From Candidatus Bipolaricaulota bacterium (lineage in GTDB: Bacteria > Bipolaricaulota > Bipolaricaulia > Bipolaricaulales > Bipolaricaulaceae), in assembly GCA_937921255.1 (NCBI GenBank), contig CAKZSO010000013.1:45495-109494 (forward strand): DNA of 64,000 nt, given 5' to 3'. Positions 1-9,860 of this stretch are shown here, piece by piece. Made by a program: the position numbers and the translations under genes. Within the stretch, counting starts at the first letter, position 1; each line of letters starts with the position of its first letter. The notes beneath the pieces were generated by a model. The model was not told the DNA's origin, did not search any database, and worked only from the letters and a program-made list of their open reading frames with translations.

Positions 1-2
1 GG

Positions 3-1220
3 GAAGAGGCGGACCACCACGAGCGCGCGGTGGCGGCCTACCTTGCGTTCATCGAGACGGGGATGGGCGACGACCCGTTCTTCCAGCGCCTGCTTGCCCT
101 CGCCCCCCAGAGCGCCGAGGCGCGGTACGCGCGCGCGGAGGCCTACCGCCAGGCCGGGAACTGGGTCGCGGCGGAAGGGGAGTACCGGCAGGCGATCGAG
201 CTCCGGCCGGAGCTTGTGGCCGCCCACATCGGCCGGGGGGACGTCCTGATGGCGATGGAGCTCTACCGCGCGGCCGCCGAGGCGTACCAGACCGCCCTCG
301 GCCTCCAGCCGGGAAACCTCGCGCTCAGCCTAAAGCTCGCCACCGCCTACGTGCGCGACAACCAACCCGCCCTCGCCGAGCCGCTGCTCCAGGAGGTCCT
401 CGCCCGCGAGCCCAACAACGCCACCGCGCTCCTTCTCCAGGGCGACATCCTCCTTGGGCAAGGGGACATGAGCGGGGCCATCTCTCGCTACGACCTCGCG
501 TACCGACGCGGGCTGTCCGCGGATGCCCTCCTCAAGCTGGCGGGAGCGTACCTCGCCTCCGGCCAAGTCGCGGAGGCGAAGAAGAGGTACGAGGACGCCG
601 TCCGCGTGTTCCCGTACCGAAGCGAGGGCTACCTCGGGCTGGGCGACGTGCACGCCCGTGAGGGAAACAAGGACCGAGCGCTCGCCTCGTACCGTCAGGC
701 CCTGCAGCGCGCGGTGGCTGTCTCGCTCAAGGAGTCCATCGCCCGCAAGATCGTGGAGCTCGATCCGACCGATCTTCGGACCCGCTACCTCCTCGCCGGC
801 TACTTCCGCGAACAGTACAAGTACGACGGGGCGATCTCCCAGTACGAGGCAATCCTCGCCCTCTCCCCAGGAAACCTCGACGCTTTGGTCGGCCTCGGGG
901 ACTGCTACCTGGCCAAGGTCCAGTACGACCGGGCCCTCGACTACTACCGGCAGGCGCTGGCCGCGGCCACGACGGCCCAGCAGAAGGTCCCAATCTATTC
1001 CCAGATGGTGAAGGTCGAGGAGAGCCGCGCGGGAGCAGGGGGCCCACTCGGCCCCCTGGGGCTCGAGTTCCTCTGGCAGCGCGCCCAGCTGTACGCTGAG
1101 CTCGTGCGCTACCAGGAGGGGGTCACCGACCTCAAGAGGATCCAGGCCGCGGATCCCACGTTCCGCGCCGCGGAGGTGGCCGCGCTCCTCGAGCGACTCA
1201 CGCTGACCCAGACCCGATGA
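3..1220 (+). CDS. TPR-repeat protein (5' end probably outside window)
   Basis: Repeated TPR-like motifs (ARYARAEAYRQAGNWVAAEGEYRQAIELRP); frame open to the left edge (EEADHHERAVAAYLAF...). Confidence 0.8.
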   Translation, partial: EEADHHERAVAAYLAFIETGMGDDPFFQRLLALAPQSAEARYARAEAYRQAGNWVAAEGEYRQAIELRPELVAAHIGRGDVLMAMELYRAAAEAYQTALGLQPGNLALSLKLATAYVRDNQPALAEPLLQEVLAREPNNATALLLQGDILLGQGDMSGAISRYDLAYRRGLSADALLKLAGAYLASGQVAEAKKRYEDAVRVFPYRSEGYLGLGDVHAREGNKDRALASYRQALQRAVAVSLKESIARKIVELDPTDLRTRYLLAGYFREQYKYDGAISQYEAILALSPGNLDALVGLGDCYLAKVQYDRALDYYRQALAAATTAQQKVPIYSQMVKVEESRAGAGGPLGPLGLEFLWQRAQLYAELVRYQEGVTDLKRIQAADPTFRAAEVAALLERLTLTQTR

Positions 1221-1843
1221 GCGAGGCCCGCGATCCAGCCACGGCTCTGCGCGATCTGGTCGAGGTGGTCGCCCGATTGCGGGGGCCCGAGGGATGCCCG
1301 TGGGACCGCGCCCAGACGCACCGCTCCCTCATCCCCTACCTTCTGGAAGAGGCGTACGAGGCCGCGGCGGCGGTGAGCGATGGTTCGACCGAGGAGATCA
1401 GGGACGAGCTGGGGGATGTCCTCCTCCAAGTCCTCCTCCACTCCCAGATCGAAGCCGAGGCCGGCCACTTCGGGATCGGGGAGGTGGCCGATACGCTTCG
1501 GGACAAGCTCGTGCGGCGCCATCCCCACGTGTTCGGCGGGGGCCAGGCGGGCGCGGCCGATGAGGTCCGGCTTAGGTGGGAGGAGATCAAGGACCACGAG
1601 GGACGCCCCACCCGCAACCCAAGGATCCCCGCGCTCATTAGGGCCGTGAAGTTTGTGGAGATCGAGCAAGCCGCGGGCCGACCGGTTGCCGTGGGGACGT
1701 GGATCCGCCTCCCCGACGGCGCGCCGCCCACGGAGCGGGCGATCGGGGAGATCCTCCTCGAGGTGGTCGCCTTGGCCCGCAGGCACGGCCTGGACGCCGA
1801 GCTCGCGCTTGAGAAGCGCCTTGCGGGGGAGGGCGATGGGTGA
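1217..1843 (+). CDS. mazG: MazG-type nucleoside triphosphate pyrophosphohydrolase
   Basis: LRGPEGCPWDRAQTHRSLIPYLLEEAYEAAAAV...EIRDELGDVLLQVLLHSQIE is the MazG signature; overlaps upstream stop by 4 nt. Confidence 0.9.
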   Translation: MSEARDPATALRDLVEVVARLRGPEGCPWDRAQTHRSLIPYLLEEAYEAAAAVSDGSTEEIRDELGDVLLQVLLHSQIEAEAGHFGIGEVADTLRDKLVRRHPHVFGGGQAGAADEVRLRWEEIKDHEGRPTRNPRIPALIRAVKFVEIEQAAGRPVAVGTWIRLPDGAPPTERAIGEILLEVVALARRHGLDAELALEKRLAGEGDG

Positions 1844-2108
1844 CCGGTTCGCCCCTCTGCGCTCCCTTCCCCGACCGCTGGATGCCATCACCGCGTGGGT
1901 GGAGTTGGACCCCGAGGCGATCCACTTCCTGGACGCCGTGTTTTCGGCCGGAGAGGGACTCGCCAACGTGCGAAGAGAGTACCGCGACGACGGGGCGCGG
2001 CGGTGGTTCAAGCTGTTCATCGCCCCAGGGTGCGTCGAGGAGGTCCGGGGTACGCTCGCCCGCGTGGCCCACTACGTCCCGGTAGGGGAGATGCAGGTCG
2101 AGCCGTGA
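1836..2108 (+). CDS. small DUF4911-like protein
   Basis: In-frame ATG at 1836 overlapping mazG end; ITAWVELDPEAIHFLDAVFSAGEGLANVRREY...WFKLFIAPGCVEEV. Confidence 0.6.
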   Translation: MGDRFAPLRSLPRPLDAITAWVELDPEAIHFLDAVFSAGEGLANVRREYRDDGARRWFKLFIAPGCVEEVRGTLARVAHYVPVGEMQVEP

Positions 2109-2623
2109 GGGGGATTCGCCCGCACTACGTGGCCCGCTCGGTCTACGACGTAGATTACGACTCTCTCCTTCAGGACGGAGTCGAGGCGATCGTGTACGAC
2201 CTTGAGAACACCCTGTGCCGATGGCGGGTTTGGGAGCTCGATCCCCCCGTGTGGGCCCTGCTCCGTCGCTTGGAGGCCCAGGGGGTGGGGCTCGCCGTGC
2301 TCACGAACGCCTCCCTTCCTCGTTCCCATACCCTAACCCAGACGCTCGCAGAGCGCGGGATCGTGGTGTTCGGCTCAGCCCGCAAGCCTCTGCCGGGAGG
2401 GTTCCGGGCTGTTCTCGCCCGCCTCCGCGTTCCCCCCCACCGGGCGGCGATGGTGGGCGACCAGCTCCTCACCGACGTCCTCGGCGGCCGCTGGGCGGGG
2501 ATGGTCACCGTGCTCGTCGACCCGCTGAGCGCGGAAGAGTCGGCGTTCACGAAGCTCAACCGGCAGATCGAGCGCCTCCTCGGGAGGCCATCCCCGTCGC
2601 GCTTCCTGTTCAGGAGCGGGTGA
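2105..2623 (+). CDS. YqeG-family HAD-IIIA phosphatase
   Basis: GTG at 2105 overlapping previous stop (GTGA); VEAIVYDLENTLCRW, VLTNAS, MVGDQLLTDVLGG motifs. Confidence 0.85.
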   Translation: MRGIRPHYVARSVYDVDYDSLLQDGVEAIVYDLENTLCRWRVWELDPPVWALLRRLEAQGVGLAVLTNASLPRSHTLTQTLAERGIVVFGSARKPLPGGFRAVLARLRVPPHRAAMVGDQLLTDVLGGRWAGMVTVLVDPLSAEESAFTKLNRQIERLLGRPSPSRFLFRSG

Positions 2624-3321
2624 TGGCGAACGCGAGGGAAGCCCATCCTCCCCTGGCCGCCCTCCTCTCCCAGGTCGGGCTCGAGGTCCCCACAGACCTG
2701 CTGCGCCTTGCCCTCACCCACGACTCGTACGCCCACGAACACGGAGGGGAGAGCAACGAGCGCCTTGAGTTTCTCGGGGATGCCGTCCTCGACCTCGCGG
2801 TCGCCGACATCCTCTTCCACCGCTTCCCCGATCGGGATGAGGGCGAACTGTCCAAACTGCGGGCGGTGGCCGTGTCCCAACCCGTACTGGCCGAGGTCGC
2901 GGCCGGGCTCGCCCTGGGGGAACTCCTCCTCCTCGGCCGGGGCGCGGACGAGGGCGGGGCGCGAACGCGGCCCTCGGTTCTCGCCTCGGCACTCGAAGCC
3001 GTGGTTGGGGCGGTCTACCTCCACCACGGCTACCGGGCGACCCGCGCCCTTGCCGAGGCCCTCCTCGGGCCTCAGCTTGTCGCCGCGGGCGCGCACCCGC
3101 CCGACTACAAGTCGCTCCTCCAGGAGCTCGGCCAGGCCAAGTTCGGGACTCTCCCCCAGTACGAGGTCATCGCCACCGAGGGGCCGGAGCACAAGAAGGT
3201 GTTCGCGGTCCGGGTCTCCCTCCCCGCCGGCGAGGCGGTCGGACGCGGCCGGTCGAAGAAAGAGGCCGAAGGGGCGGCGGCGAAGCGCCTCTATCTGCAG
3301 CTGGGAGAGGCTGCGAACTGA
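2623..3321 (+). CDS. rnc: Ribonuclease III
   Basis: NERLEFLGDAVLDLAVADILF and ALEAVVGAVYLHHGY signatures plus C-terminal dsRBD (DYKSLLQELGQAKFG...SKKEAEGAAAKRLY). Confidence 0.95.
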   Translation: MANAREAHPPLAALLSQVGLEVPTDLLRLALTHDSYAHEHGGESNERLEFLGDAVLDLAVADILFHRFPDRDEGELSKLRAVAVSQPVLAEVAAGLALGELLLLGRGADEGGARTRPSVLASALEAVVGAVYLHHGYRATRALAEALLGPQLVAAGAHPPDYKSLLQELGQAKFGTLPQYEVIATEGPEHKKVFAVRVSLPAGEAVGRGRSKKEAEGAAAKRLYLQLGEAAN

Positions 3322-3458
3322 GCTGTTGATCCCCGTCCACCCTCATCGTATCCTTCCCCGACGCCGATCATGCGACGAACGGACACGGCAGCGAATCCCG
3401 CGCACCCCCGCCCTTCCCCCTCCAAGGACCTACCAGCCTTTCCCCAACCGAGGCCCTC

Positions 3459-4733
3459 GTGACGCCCGCCCTCACGTCGTTCGTCGTCCTCGGGGTGACC
3501 CTCCTCTTCTATGTGACTGAGTGGATCCCGCTCGGGGTCACCGCGGTCGGGGCGTGTGTGGCGATGGCCCTGCTTGGGGTGGTCCCCTTCCCCGTGGCGT
3601 TCGGCGGGTTCGCCTCCGACGTCGTGTTCCTCGTTGGGGGGATGGTCGTGGTCGGCGCGGCCCTGGCCGAGACCGGAGCGTCGCAGCTCGTGGGGGAGTT
3701 CCTCCTCCGCCGGGGGGGAGGGAGCGAGCGCAAGCTCCTCGTGGTGGCGATCCTCGCCGCAGCGGTCCTTTCAGCCTTCCTGAACAACACGAGCGTCACC
3801 GCGATGTTCATCCCGGTGATCCTAGGGATGACCGCCTCCTCGGGCGGGCGGATCCGGCCAGGAAACGTCCTGATGCTGATCGCTTTCGCCACAAGCGCCG
3901 GCGGGATGCTGACCCTCGTCGGATCCACCCCCCCGCTCATCGTCCAAGGGGTCCTGCAGGGTGCTGGGTTTCGCCCGTTTGGGTTCTTCGAGTTCGCCTG
4001 GATCGGGTTACCGGTCCTCCTCTCCCTCCTCGGGTACGCCCTTCTGTTCGGGTACCCCATGACACAGCGGGTGATGGGCCGGCGGCAGGCGGGAGTCTGC
4101 CCCGCGTGGGCCGGGGGAAGCGAGTCCTCGCGCCCGCGAAGCAAGGGCAAGATCGCGCTCGCCTCCGGGGTGATGCTCCTCTGCGTGGCCCTGTTCGCAA
4201 GCGAAGCGATCCCTCCTGGACTCACGGCGATGCTCGGGGCCGTCCTCGTCATCGTCACCGGGTGCATCTCGGACAAGGAAACCTATCGGCAGATGGACTG
4301 GAACACGGTATTCGTCCTCGCCGGTTCGATGGGGATCGCGGCCGCCCTCGACAAGAGCGGAGGGGGAAAGCTCCTCGCAGACCTCGTCCTCCAGTCCCTG
4401 GGGCCCTCCGTGTCCCCGTTCACCGTGCTCGCTGCCCTGAGCGGGCTCGGGCTCGCCCTGACTCAGGTCACGTCGAACACCGCCGCCACGGCGCTGCTCG
4501 CCCCGATCGCCCTCTCCTTGAGCCAGCAGATGGGGGTGTCCCCGTACCCGATGATGATGGCCCTCGCCACCGCGTGCGCTGCGGCGTTCGCAACACCGGT
4601 CGCCACGCCTCCCAACACCCTCGTCCTCGTCGCCGGGTACCGGTTCACCGACTACGTCCTCGTGGGGGGGCTCCTCACCCTTCTCTCGTACGGGTTCGTC
4701 CTCCTTCTCGTCCCCTTGATCTGGCCGTTCTAA
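3459..4733 (+). CDS. SLC13/ArsB-type anion permease
   Basis: Multi-TM protein with SAFLNNTSVTAMFIPVI and TSNTAATALLAPIA motifs. Confidence 0.85.
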   Translation: MTPALTSFVVLGVTLLFYVTEWIPLGVTAVGACVAMALLGVVPFPVAFGGFASDVVFLVGGMVVVGAALAETGASQLVGEFLLRRGGGSERKLLVVAILAAAVLSAFLNNTSVTAMFIPVILGMTASSGGRIRPGNVLMLIAFATSAGGMLTLVGSTPPLIVQGVLQGAGFRPFGFFEFAWIGLPVLLSLLGYALLFGYPMTQRVMGRRQAGVCPAWAGGSESSRPRSKGKIALASGVMLLCVALFASEAIPPGLTAMLGAVLVIVTGCISDKETYRQMDWNTVFVLAGSMGIAAALDKSGGGKLLADLVLQSLGPSVSPFTVLAALSGLGLALTQVTSNTAATALLAPIALSLSQQMGVSPYPMMMALATACAAAFATPVATPPNTLVLVAGYRFTDYVLVGGLLTLLSYGFVLLLVPLIWPF

Positions 4734-4782
4734 CCCTCGCCCTAGCGGCACGGTATCATCGGGTCGAGCCAAGGAGGCGATC

Positions 4783-6933
4783 ATGCGCAGACTCATGGTG
4801 TTCGCGGTTGTCCTGACCCTAGGCGTAGGTGCGTTAGGACAGATCGAGGAGTACCGCGACCTTTCGTACGGGAACAAGCCGTTCAACCCCACGGACACGG
4901 GCCTCGTCATGCGGGCCCTCCTCCGCGACAACGATGCCGGGGACCGCGACCCCGTGTACTTCACCCGTATCCAGATCGACAACCTGGGGACGGCCACCGC
5001 GGCGGAGATCGAGTGGGTCGAGCTACGGTTCGAGATTGCTGGCCAGAAGACGGTGTTCGGCCGCTGGGCCGGGTTCCCCATCACCGAGGTCCTCCTCTCC
5101 CGCCCCGCCGAGGAGCGGATGCTCCCCGATGACGGGGAGCTCTGGCTGGAGATCTGGGTCAAGGTGACCGACCGCATCGTTCACGGGCGGACGATCCAGC
5201 CCCGAATTCGGCTGTGGTGGTCGGAGGGAAAAGAGGGCGGGACGATCGAGCTCACGGACGGCGTCCCGGAGACGTTCGTGGTCGAGGGAAGTTTCGCCGC
5301 CCAGGGCCTCCCCGGTCCCGAGGGAGGCGTCCTCAACCCCGGGGACGTGTTCCTCGTGGCCGAGGCCGAGGTGTGGGACACCGAGGACGTGAACACCCAC
5401 CAGCTCTTCGTGACCGCCGTGCGCGTGGACGGACCACGCGACCTCATCTGGACCGTGGACATCAACAATGGAGTAACGCGGATCGAGGTCCCGGCCGGGG
5501 TTGACGTGACGCTCCCCGAACCAGCGTTCGTCGCCTACGACACCTTCGACGAGATCCGCCCCGGATCGGTGAAGGTGTTCGTCACTGTCCCCCCGACGTT
5601 CCTCCCCAAGGACCCGGTGACCGTTGCTCCCACGTGGCGGATCACGGTCCGCGAGGGGCGAGCGGGTCCCCAGGAACAGACGTTCACCTTCAGCGATCCC
5701 ATCCCGGACCGGGTCGTTGCCGCGGGATTCGAAGAGGTTGTGGTGAGTGTTCCCGACGGGGGACGGGTGTTCACGGCCGTCCCAGCCTCCCTCACCTACT
5801 CCACCCTCACCCTCACCGACAGGGACCGCAACCACACCCCGATTCGGGTCGACCACCTCGAGCTCGTCCCCAAGGGGACCGTCTCGTCCCAGATCATCGG
5901 GGTGGAGCTGGCCGACACCCGCGGGAACTTCCTCGGGATCGGGACTGGGCTTGGGAAGTTCGACCTCGTGGCTCCCGACGGGAAGCCCATCCTTGTCGAG
6001 GACGAGGGCACCTTTGCCCTGGCCACGACGCTTTCTCTTGGCGGGAAGATGCCCCTCGGGGGGAGCCTCCTCCTCGCCCACCGGGTGAAGGTCGAGGAGA
6101 AGCTCCCGCGGGAGTACCTCGCCCGCCCCGGAGCGCTCACCCAGTTCTCGGGGGTTCAGGAGGTGGTCCCCCCCAAGGCGATCTTCTTCGGGCAGCCCAA
6201 GATCGCCCTCAAGGCTGACGGCTCCCGGGTCGAGATCTCGACGGACGGGGAGACGGTGGGCACGTTCCAGGGGGTCCTCAAGTACACCCCCACCGCGCCC
6301 CTCAAGCTCGAGGAGGTGTCGCTCCGGCTCGTGGCCGAGAGCCCGTACCGGATCGTAGAGGAGAAGCTCGACCGGGAGAAGGGCGAGCTTTCGTTCAAGG
6401 TTGAGGCGTCACGGGCCCAAGCCCGGGCCGGAAAACTCGTCACGGTCCAGGTGGTCGTGGGCCGCGTCGGGGACCCGCAGGTCGAGGTGGCGGTGGAACT
6501 GCGGAACGTAAAGCTGATTGACTGGGCCGGGATCGAGCTCCCGTTCACTCTCAGCCCAAGCCGAGCCACGGTGACCTTGGCCGCGGTCCGGCTATCCCTG
6601 TCTGCATCCCGTGGTGTGGTCCAACTCTCGGCCAACAGCCCGGTGGTGGGAGAACTGGCGGGCGTGCTGCGTTACGCGGCGCCGGCCGTGTACGGATCGA
6701 TCACGGCTGCCAAACCGTACCGGGTGGCGACGGTCGACCCCAAACCGGGAGCGGTCACGTTCCGGATCGGACTCATGTCGGGAGAGGCACCCGCCGCGGC
6801 GATCGTGTTCACCGCGAACTTCACAGCGGCAACCAGCGCCCAGGTCACGCTCGAGGTGACCGAGCTCCTCGACCAAGCAGGAAGGCCGTTCCCGTACGTC
6901 CTTCCGCTCGACAAAGTGGAGGTGGGTCCGTAG
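4783..6933 (+). CDS. large secreted protein with C-terminal cohesin-like repeats
   Basis: SD AAGGAGG, signal peptide MRRLMVFAVVLTLGVGALG; beta-rich repeated segments near the C-terminus. Confidence 0.75.
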   Translation: MRRLMVFAVVLTLGVGALGQIEEYRDLSYGNKPFNPTDTGLVMRALLRDNDAGDRDPVYFTRIQIDNLGTATAAEIEWVELRFEIAGQKTVFGRWAGFPITEVLLSRPAEERMLPDDGELWLEIWVKVTDRIVHGRTIQPRIRLWWSEGKEGGTIELTDGVPETFVVEGSFAAQGLPGPEGGVLNPGDVFLVAEAEVWDTEDVNTHQLFVTAVRVDGPRDLIWTVDINNGVTRIEVPAGVDVTLPEPAFVAYDTFDEIRPGSVKVFVTVPPTFLPKDPVTVAPTWRITVREGRAGPQEQTFTFSDPIPDRVVAAGFEEVVVSVPDGGRVFTAVPASLTYSTLTLTDRDRNHTPIRVDHLELVPKGTVSSQIIGVELADTRGNFLGIGTGLGKFDLVAPDGKPILVEDEGTFALATTLSLGGKMPLGGSLLLAHRVKVEEKLPREYLARPGALTQFSGVQEVVPPKAIFFGQPKIALKADGSRVEISTDGETVGTFQGVLKYTPTAPLKLEEVSLRLVAESPYRIVEEKLDREKGELSFKVEASRAQARAGKLVTVQVVVGRVGDPQVEVAVELRNVKLIDWAGIELPFTLSPSRATVTLAAVRLSLSASRGVVQLSANSPVVGELAGVLRYAAPAVYGSITAAKPYRVATVDPKPGAVTFRIGLMSGEAPAAAIVFTANFTAATSAQVTLEVTELLDQAGRPFPYVLPLDKVEVGP

Positions 6934-6953
6934 CGGACCTATAATTGAAGGTG

Positions 6954-7026
6954 GGTCCCATCGTCTAGGGGTCTAGGATACCGGGCTCTCATCCCGGAGA
7001 CAGGGGTTCGAATCCCCTTGGGACCA
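6954..7026 (+). tRNA. tRNA-Glu (anticodon CTC)
   Basis: Acceptor GGTCCCA/TGGGACC, anticodon stem-loop CCGGG-CTCTCAT-CCCGG, T-arm CAGGGGTTCGAATCCCCT; CCA not encoded. Confidence 0.95.
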
Positions 7027-7122
7027 CAGATGGCGCGAGCTCCCCGTCGCGCGTTCGATAGAGTGCTGTTCTGATCGTGCGCGGCTTGAAACGGAGCCCC
7101 TTCAGGATAGTATCGCGTTGCG

Positions 7123-7866
7123 ATGTCGGTTGGCTTGCCCCTTCCTCCTGTGCCCACCCTCGTCTGGTTGGATGAGGTGGACTCAACCCACCGCTACGCC
7201 CTTGATCGGTTCGCGCTCTTTCCCCACGGCCTGGTCGTGGCGGCGAGGCGCCAACGCGCGGGGCGAGGCCGCCTCGGCCGCCGGTGGCACTCCCCGCCGG
7301 GAAACGTCTGCCTGACGGCGGTGGCCAAACCTCCGCACGTCTCCCCAACGGACGAGCTGGCGGGGGGCCTCACCCTCGCGATGGCCGTTTCCGCCTGTGA
7401 GGTACTTGAGAAGAGGGCAATCGAACCCTCGCTCAAATGGCCCAACGACGTGTGCGTGGGGCGGGAGAAGATCGCGGGGGTTCTCGCCCAAGCCGTGTGG
7501 GAGGGGAACCGGTTCGCTGGAGCTGCAGTCAGCTTAGGACTCAACGTGAATATGGACCTCCGGGAGATCACGGCGATTGGCCGGCCGGCGACCTCGCTCC
7601 GAGTGCTGACGGGCAGAGACCACGATCCCGACGAAATCGCACGCCTCGTGGCCACCCGGTTTCTCGAGTGGATCGGGGTCAAGGACCCGTCCCTCCTACG
7701 GGGGGCGGTCATCCGCAGGTCGCAGTACCTCGGGACCACCGTCTCGGTCCGCACTGGGTGCCGCGAGGTCACAGGTCGGGCGCTTGCGCTCGACCGATCG
7801 TTCGCGCTCGTCGTGGCGGACCAAGAGGGGCGGGAGCACACGGTTCAGGTCGGTGACGTGACGTGA
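7123..7866 (+). CDS. birA: Biotin--[acetyl-CoA-carboxylase] ligase
   Basis: LDEVDSTHRYA, RQRAGRGRLGRRWHSPPGN, LKWPNDV signatures. Confidence 0.92.
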   Translation: MSVGLPLPPVPTLVWLDEVDSTHRYALDRFALFPHGLVVAARRQRAGRGRLGRRWHSPPGNVCLTAVAKPPHVSPTDELAGGLTLAMAVSACEVLEKRAIEPSLKWPNDVCVGREKIAGVLAQAVWEGNRFAGAAVSLGLNVNMDLREITAIGRPATSLRVLTGRDHDPDEIARLVATRFLEWIGVKDPSLLRGAVIRRSQYLGTTVSVRTGCREVTGRALALDRSFALVVADQEGREHTVQVGDVT

Positions 7867-8081
7867 TGGGGGAGGGCCTCCAGCTCCTCGTGGTCGGTGT
7901 GGGTGTCGTGTACCTCTTCCTTGGGCTCCTCGTCGTCGTCCTGCGGTTGCTGGCGCGGCTTGCGGGCAGGCCCATGGGGACGAACACCTCTGACGGGGAC
8001 CGCCAACGGGCCCGCGTGGCCGCGGCGATCGCCGTGGCCGCAACGCGGTTGCGCCCGACCCAAAGGGGGGAGAAGCGGTGA
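7863..8081 (+). CDS. OadG-like decarboxylase gamma subunit
   Basis: Small single-TM protein overlapping birA and oadA; position and hydrophobic N-terminus match OadG. Confidence 0.65.
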   Translation: MMGEGLQLLVVGVGVVYLFLGLLVVVLRLLARLAGRPMGTNTSDGDRQRARVAAAIAVAATRLRPTQRGEKR

Positions 8082-9856
8082 CCAAGCGGGTTCAGGTAAT
8101 GGTGACCGCGTTCCGGGATGGGTTCCAGTCCGTGTACGGATCGCGTGTCCTATCGCGGGATTTCCTCCCAGCGGTTGAGGCAGCCCGGGAGGCGGGGTTC
8201 ACCCACTTCGAAGCTGGCGGAGGGGCCGCGTTCCAGTCCGCGCTGTTGTACGCAGGGGAGAACCCGTTCGCAGTGATGGACGCGTTCCGCCGCGCTTCGG
8301 GGCCAGAGGCGAACCTTCAGACCCTCGCCCGGGGGGTCAACGTCGTGGGCCTCGAGTCTCAGCCCCGCGACGTGATCCGCCTCCACGCCCAGCTCTTTGC
8401 CCGGCACGGGATGACGACGATCCGCAACTTCGACGCGTTGAACGACGTGGACAACCTCGTGTTCAGCGGAGAGTGCATCGTCGAGGCGGGGCTCCGCCAC
8501 GAGGTCACGGTGACGATGATGGGCCTCCCGCCGGGGTGCAACGGCGCTCACACCCCTGAGTTCTACCTCGGGGTCCTCCAGAGAATCCTCGATGCAGAGG
8601 TCCCGTTCCACTCCGTGTGCTTCAAGGACGCCTCGGGAACCGCCCCGCCGGCCGTGGTCGGGGAGACGATCCACCGCGCGCGGAAGCTCCTCGGACCAAG
8701 CGTCCACCTCCGGTTCCATACCCACGACAGCGCCGGGGCGGCGGTGGCCTGTTACCTGGCCGCGCTCGAGGCGGGCGCGGACGGGGTTGACCTGTCGCTC
8801 GCTCCCGTCTCCGGAGGGACCTGTCAGCCGGACGTGGTCACGATGTGGCACGTTCTGCGCGGGAAGGGCTACGACCTCGGGCTCGACGTCGCCAAGGTCC
8901 TCGAGGTGGAGGAAGTGCTCAAGGAGTGCATGCGGGATTACTTCGTCCCCCCCGAGGCGCGGGCCGTGGAGCCGCTCATCCCGTTCTCCCCAATGCCCGG
9001 AGGGGCTCTGACCGCGAACACCCAGATGATGCGGGACAACGGGACGCTGGATCGCCTGCCGGAGGTCATCGCGGCGATGGGCGAGGTGGTGCGGCGGGGA
9101 GGGTTCGGCACGTCCGTCACCCCCGTGTCCCAGTTCTACTTCCAACAGGCGTACAACAACGTCCTCCTCGGGCCGTGGGCGAAGATCGCCGATGGTTACG
9201 GGAAGATGGTCCTCGGGTACTTCGGCCGGACGCCGGTCCCCCCCGATCCGGAGATCGTCCGCCTGGCCTCCGAGCAGCTGAAGCTGGAGCCAACCACAGC
9301 CCATCCCCTTGAGCTCGACGACGCGGACCCCAAGAAGGGCATCGCCCCGGCCCGGGCGCTCCTCGAGCGCGAACGCCTCCCCGTAACCGACGAGAACGTG
9401 TTCATCGTCGCCACATGCGGGGCAAAGGGCGTAGAGTTCCTCCACGGCCGGGGCAAAATGGTGGTCCGCAAGTCGGAGGAGAAAACCGTGGCCAAGGAAC
9501 CGGCCTCGGAGGCGCTCACCGTCCGCGTCGACGGACAACCGTTCACCGTCGTCCTGCGGGGCGACCAGGCGATCGTGAACGGGATCCGGCACACGTTTTC
9601 CGTGACCGCGGGCGAGGCCCCGGTTGAGGGTCAGGGCGAACGGGGCCAGCCCGTCGCCTCGCCCCTCCCCGGCACCGTCGTCCGCATCGTGGCCCCAGCC
9701 GGGACGCCCGTCGAAACGGGTTCGACCCTTCTCGTCGTTGAGGCGATGAAGATGGAGAACGAGATCAAGTCTCCCCTATCCGGCGTTGTAGCCGAGGTCG
9801 CCGTCTCGACCGGAGACTCCGTTGCCGCCAAGCAGGTCGTGGCCTGGGTGCGGTGA
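8078..9856 (+). CDS. oadA: Oxaloacetate/pyruvate (de)carboxylase alpha subunit with biotinyl domain
   Basis: HMGL-like barrel (FRDGFQS...RFHTHDSAG) and C-terminal [14 protein letters not shown] biotin attachment motif; GTG start. Confidence 0.92.
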   Translation: MTKRVQVMVTAFRDGFQSVYGSRVLSRDFLPAVEAAREAGFTHFEAGGGAAFQSALLYAGENPFAVMDAFRRASGPEANLQTLARGVNVVGLESQPRDVIRLHAQLFARHGMTTIRNFDALNDVDNLVFSGECIVEAGLRHEVTVTMMGLPPGCNGAHTPEFYLGVLQRILDAEVPFHSVCFKDASGTAPPAVVGETIHRARKLLGPSVHLRFHTHDSAGAAVACYLAALEAGADGVDLSLAPVSGGTCQPDVVTMWHVLRGKGYDLGLDVAKVLEVEEVLKECMRDYFVPPEARAVEPLIPFSPMPGGALTANTQMMRDNGTLDRLPEVIAAMGEVVRRGGFGTSVTPVSQFYFQQAYNNVLLGPWAKIADGYGKMVLGYFGRTPVPPDPEIVRLASEQLKLEPTTAHPLELDDADPKKGIAPARALLERERLPVTDENVFIVATCGAKGVEFLHGRGKMVVRKSEEKTVAKEPASEALTVRVDGQPFTVVLRGDQAIVNGIRHTFSVTAGEAPVEGQGERGQPVASPLPGTVVRIVAPAGTPVETGSTLLVVEAMKMENEIKSPLSGVVAEVAVSTGDSVAAKQVVAWVR

Positions 9857-9860
9857 AGCC

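Noticed and set aside
6939-7157. 72-aa minus ORF containing GPKGIRTPVSGMRARYPRPLDDG
   Set aside because: This is the reverse complement of tRNA-Glu; a well-known spurious peptide from tRNA antisense.
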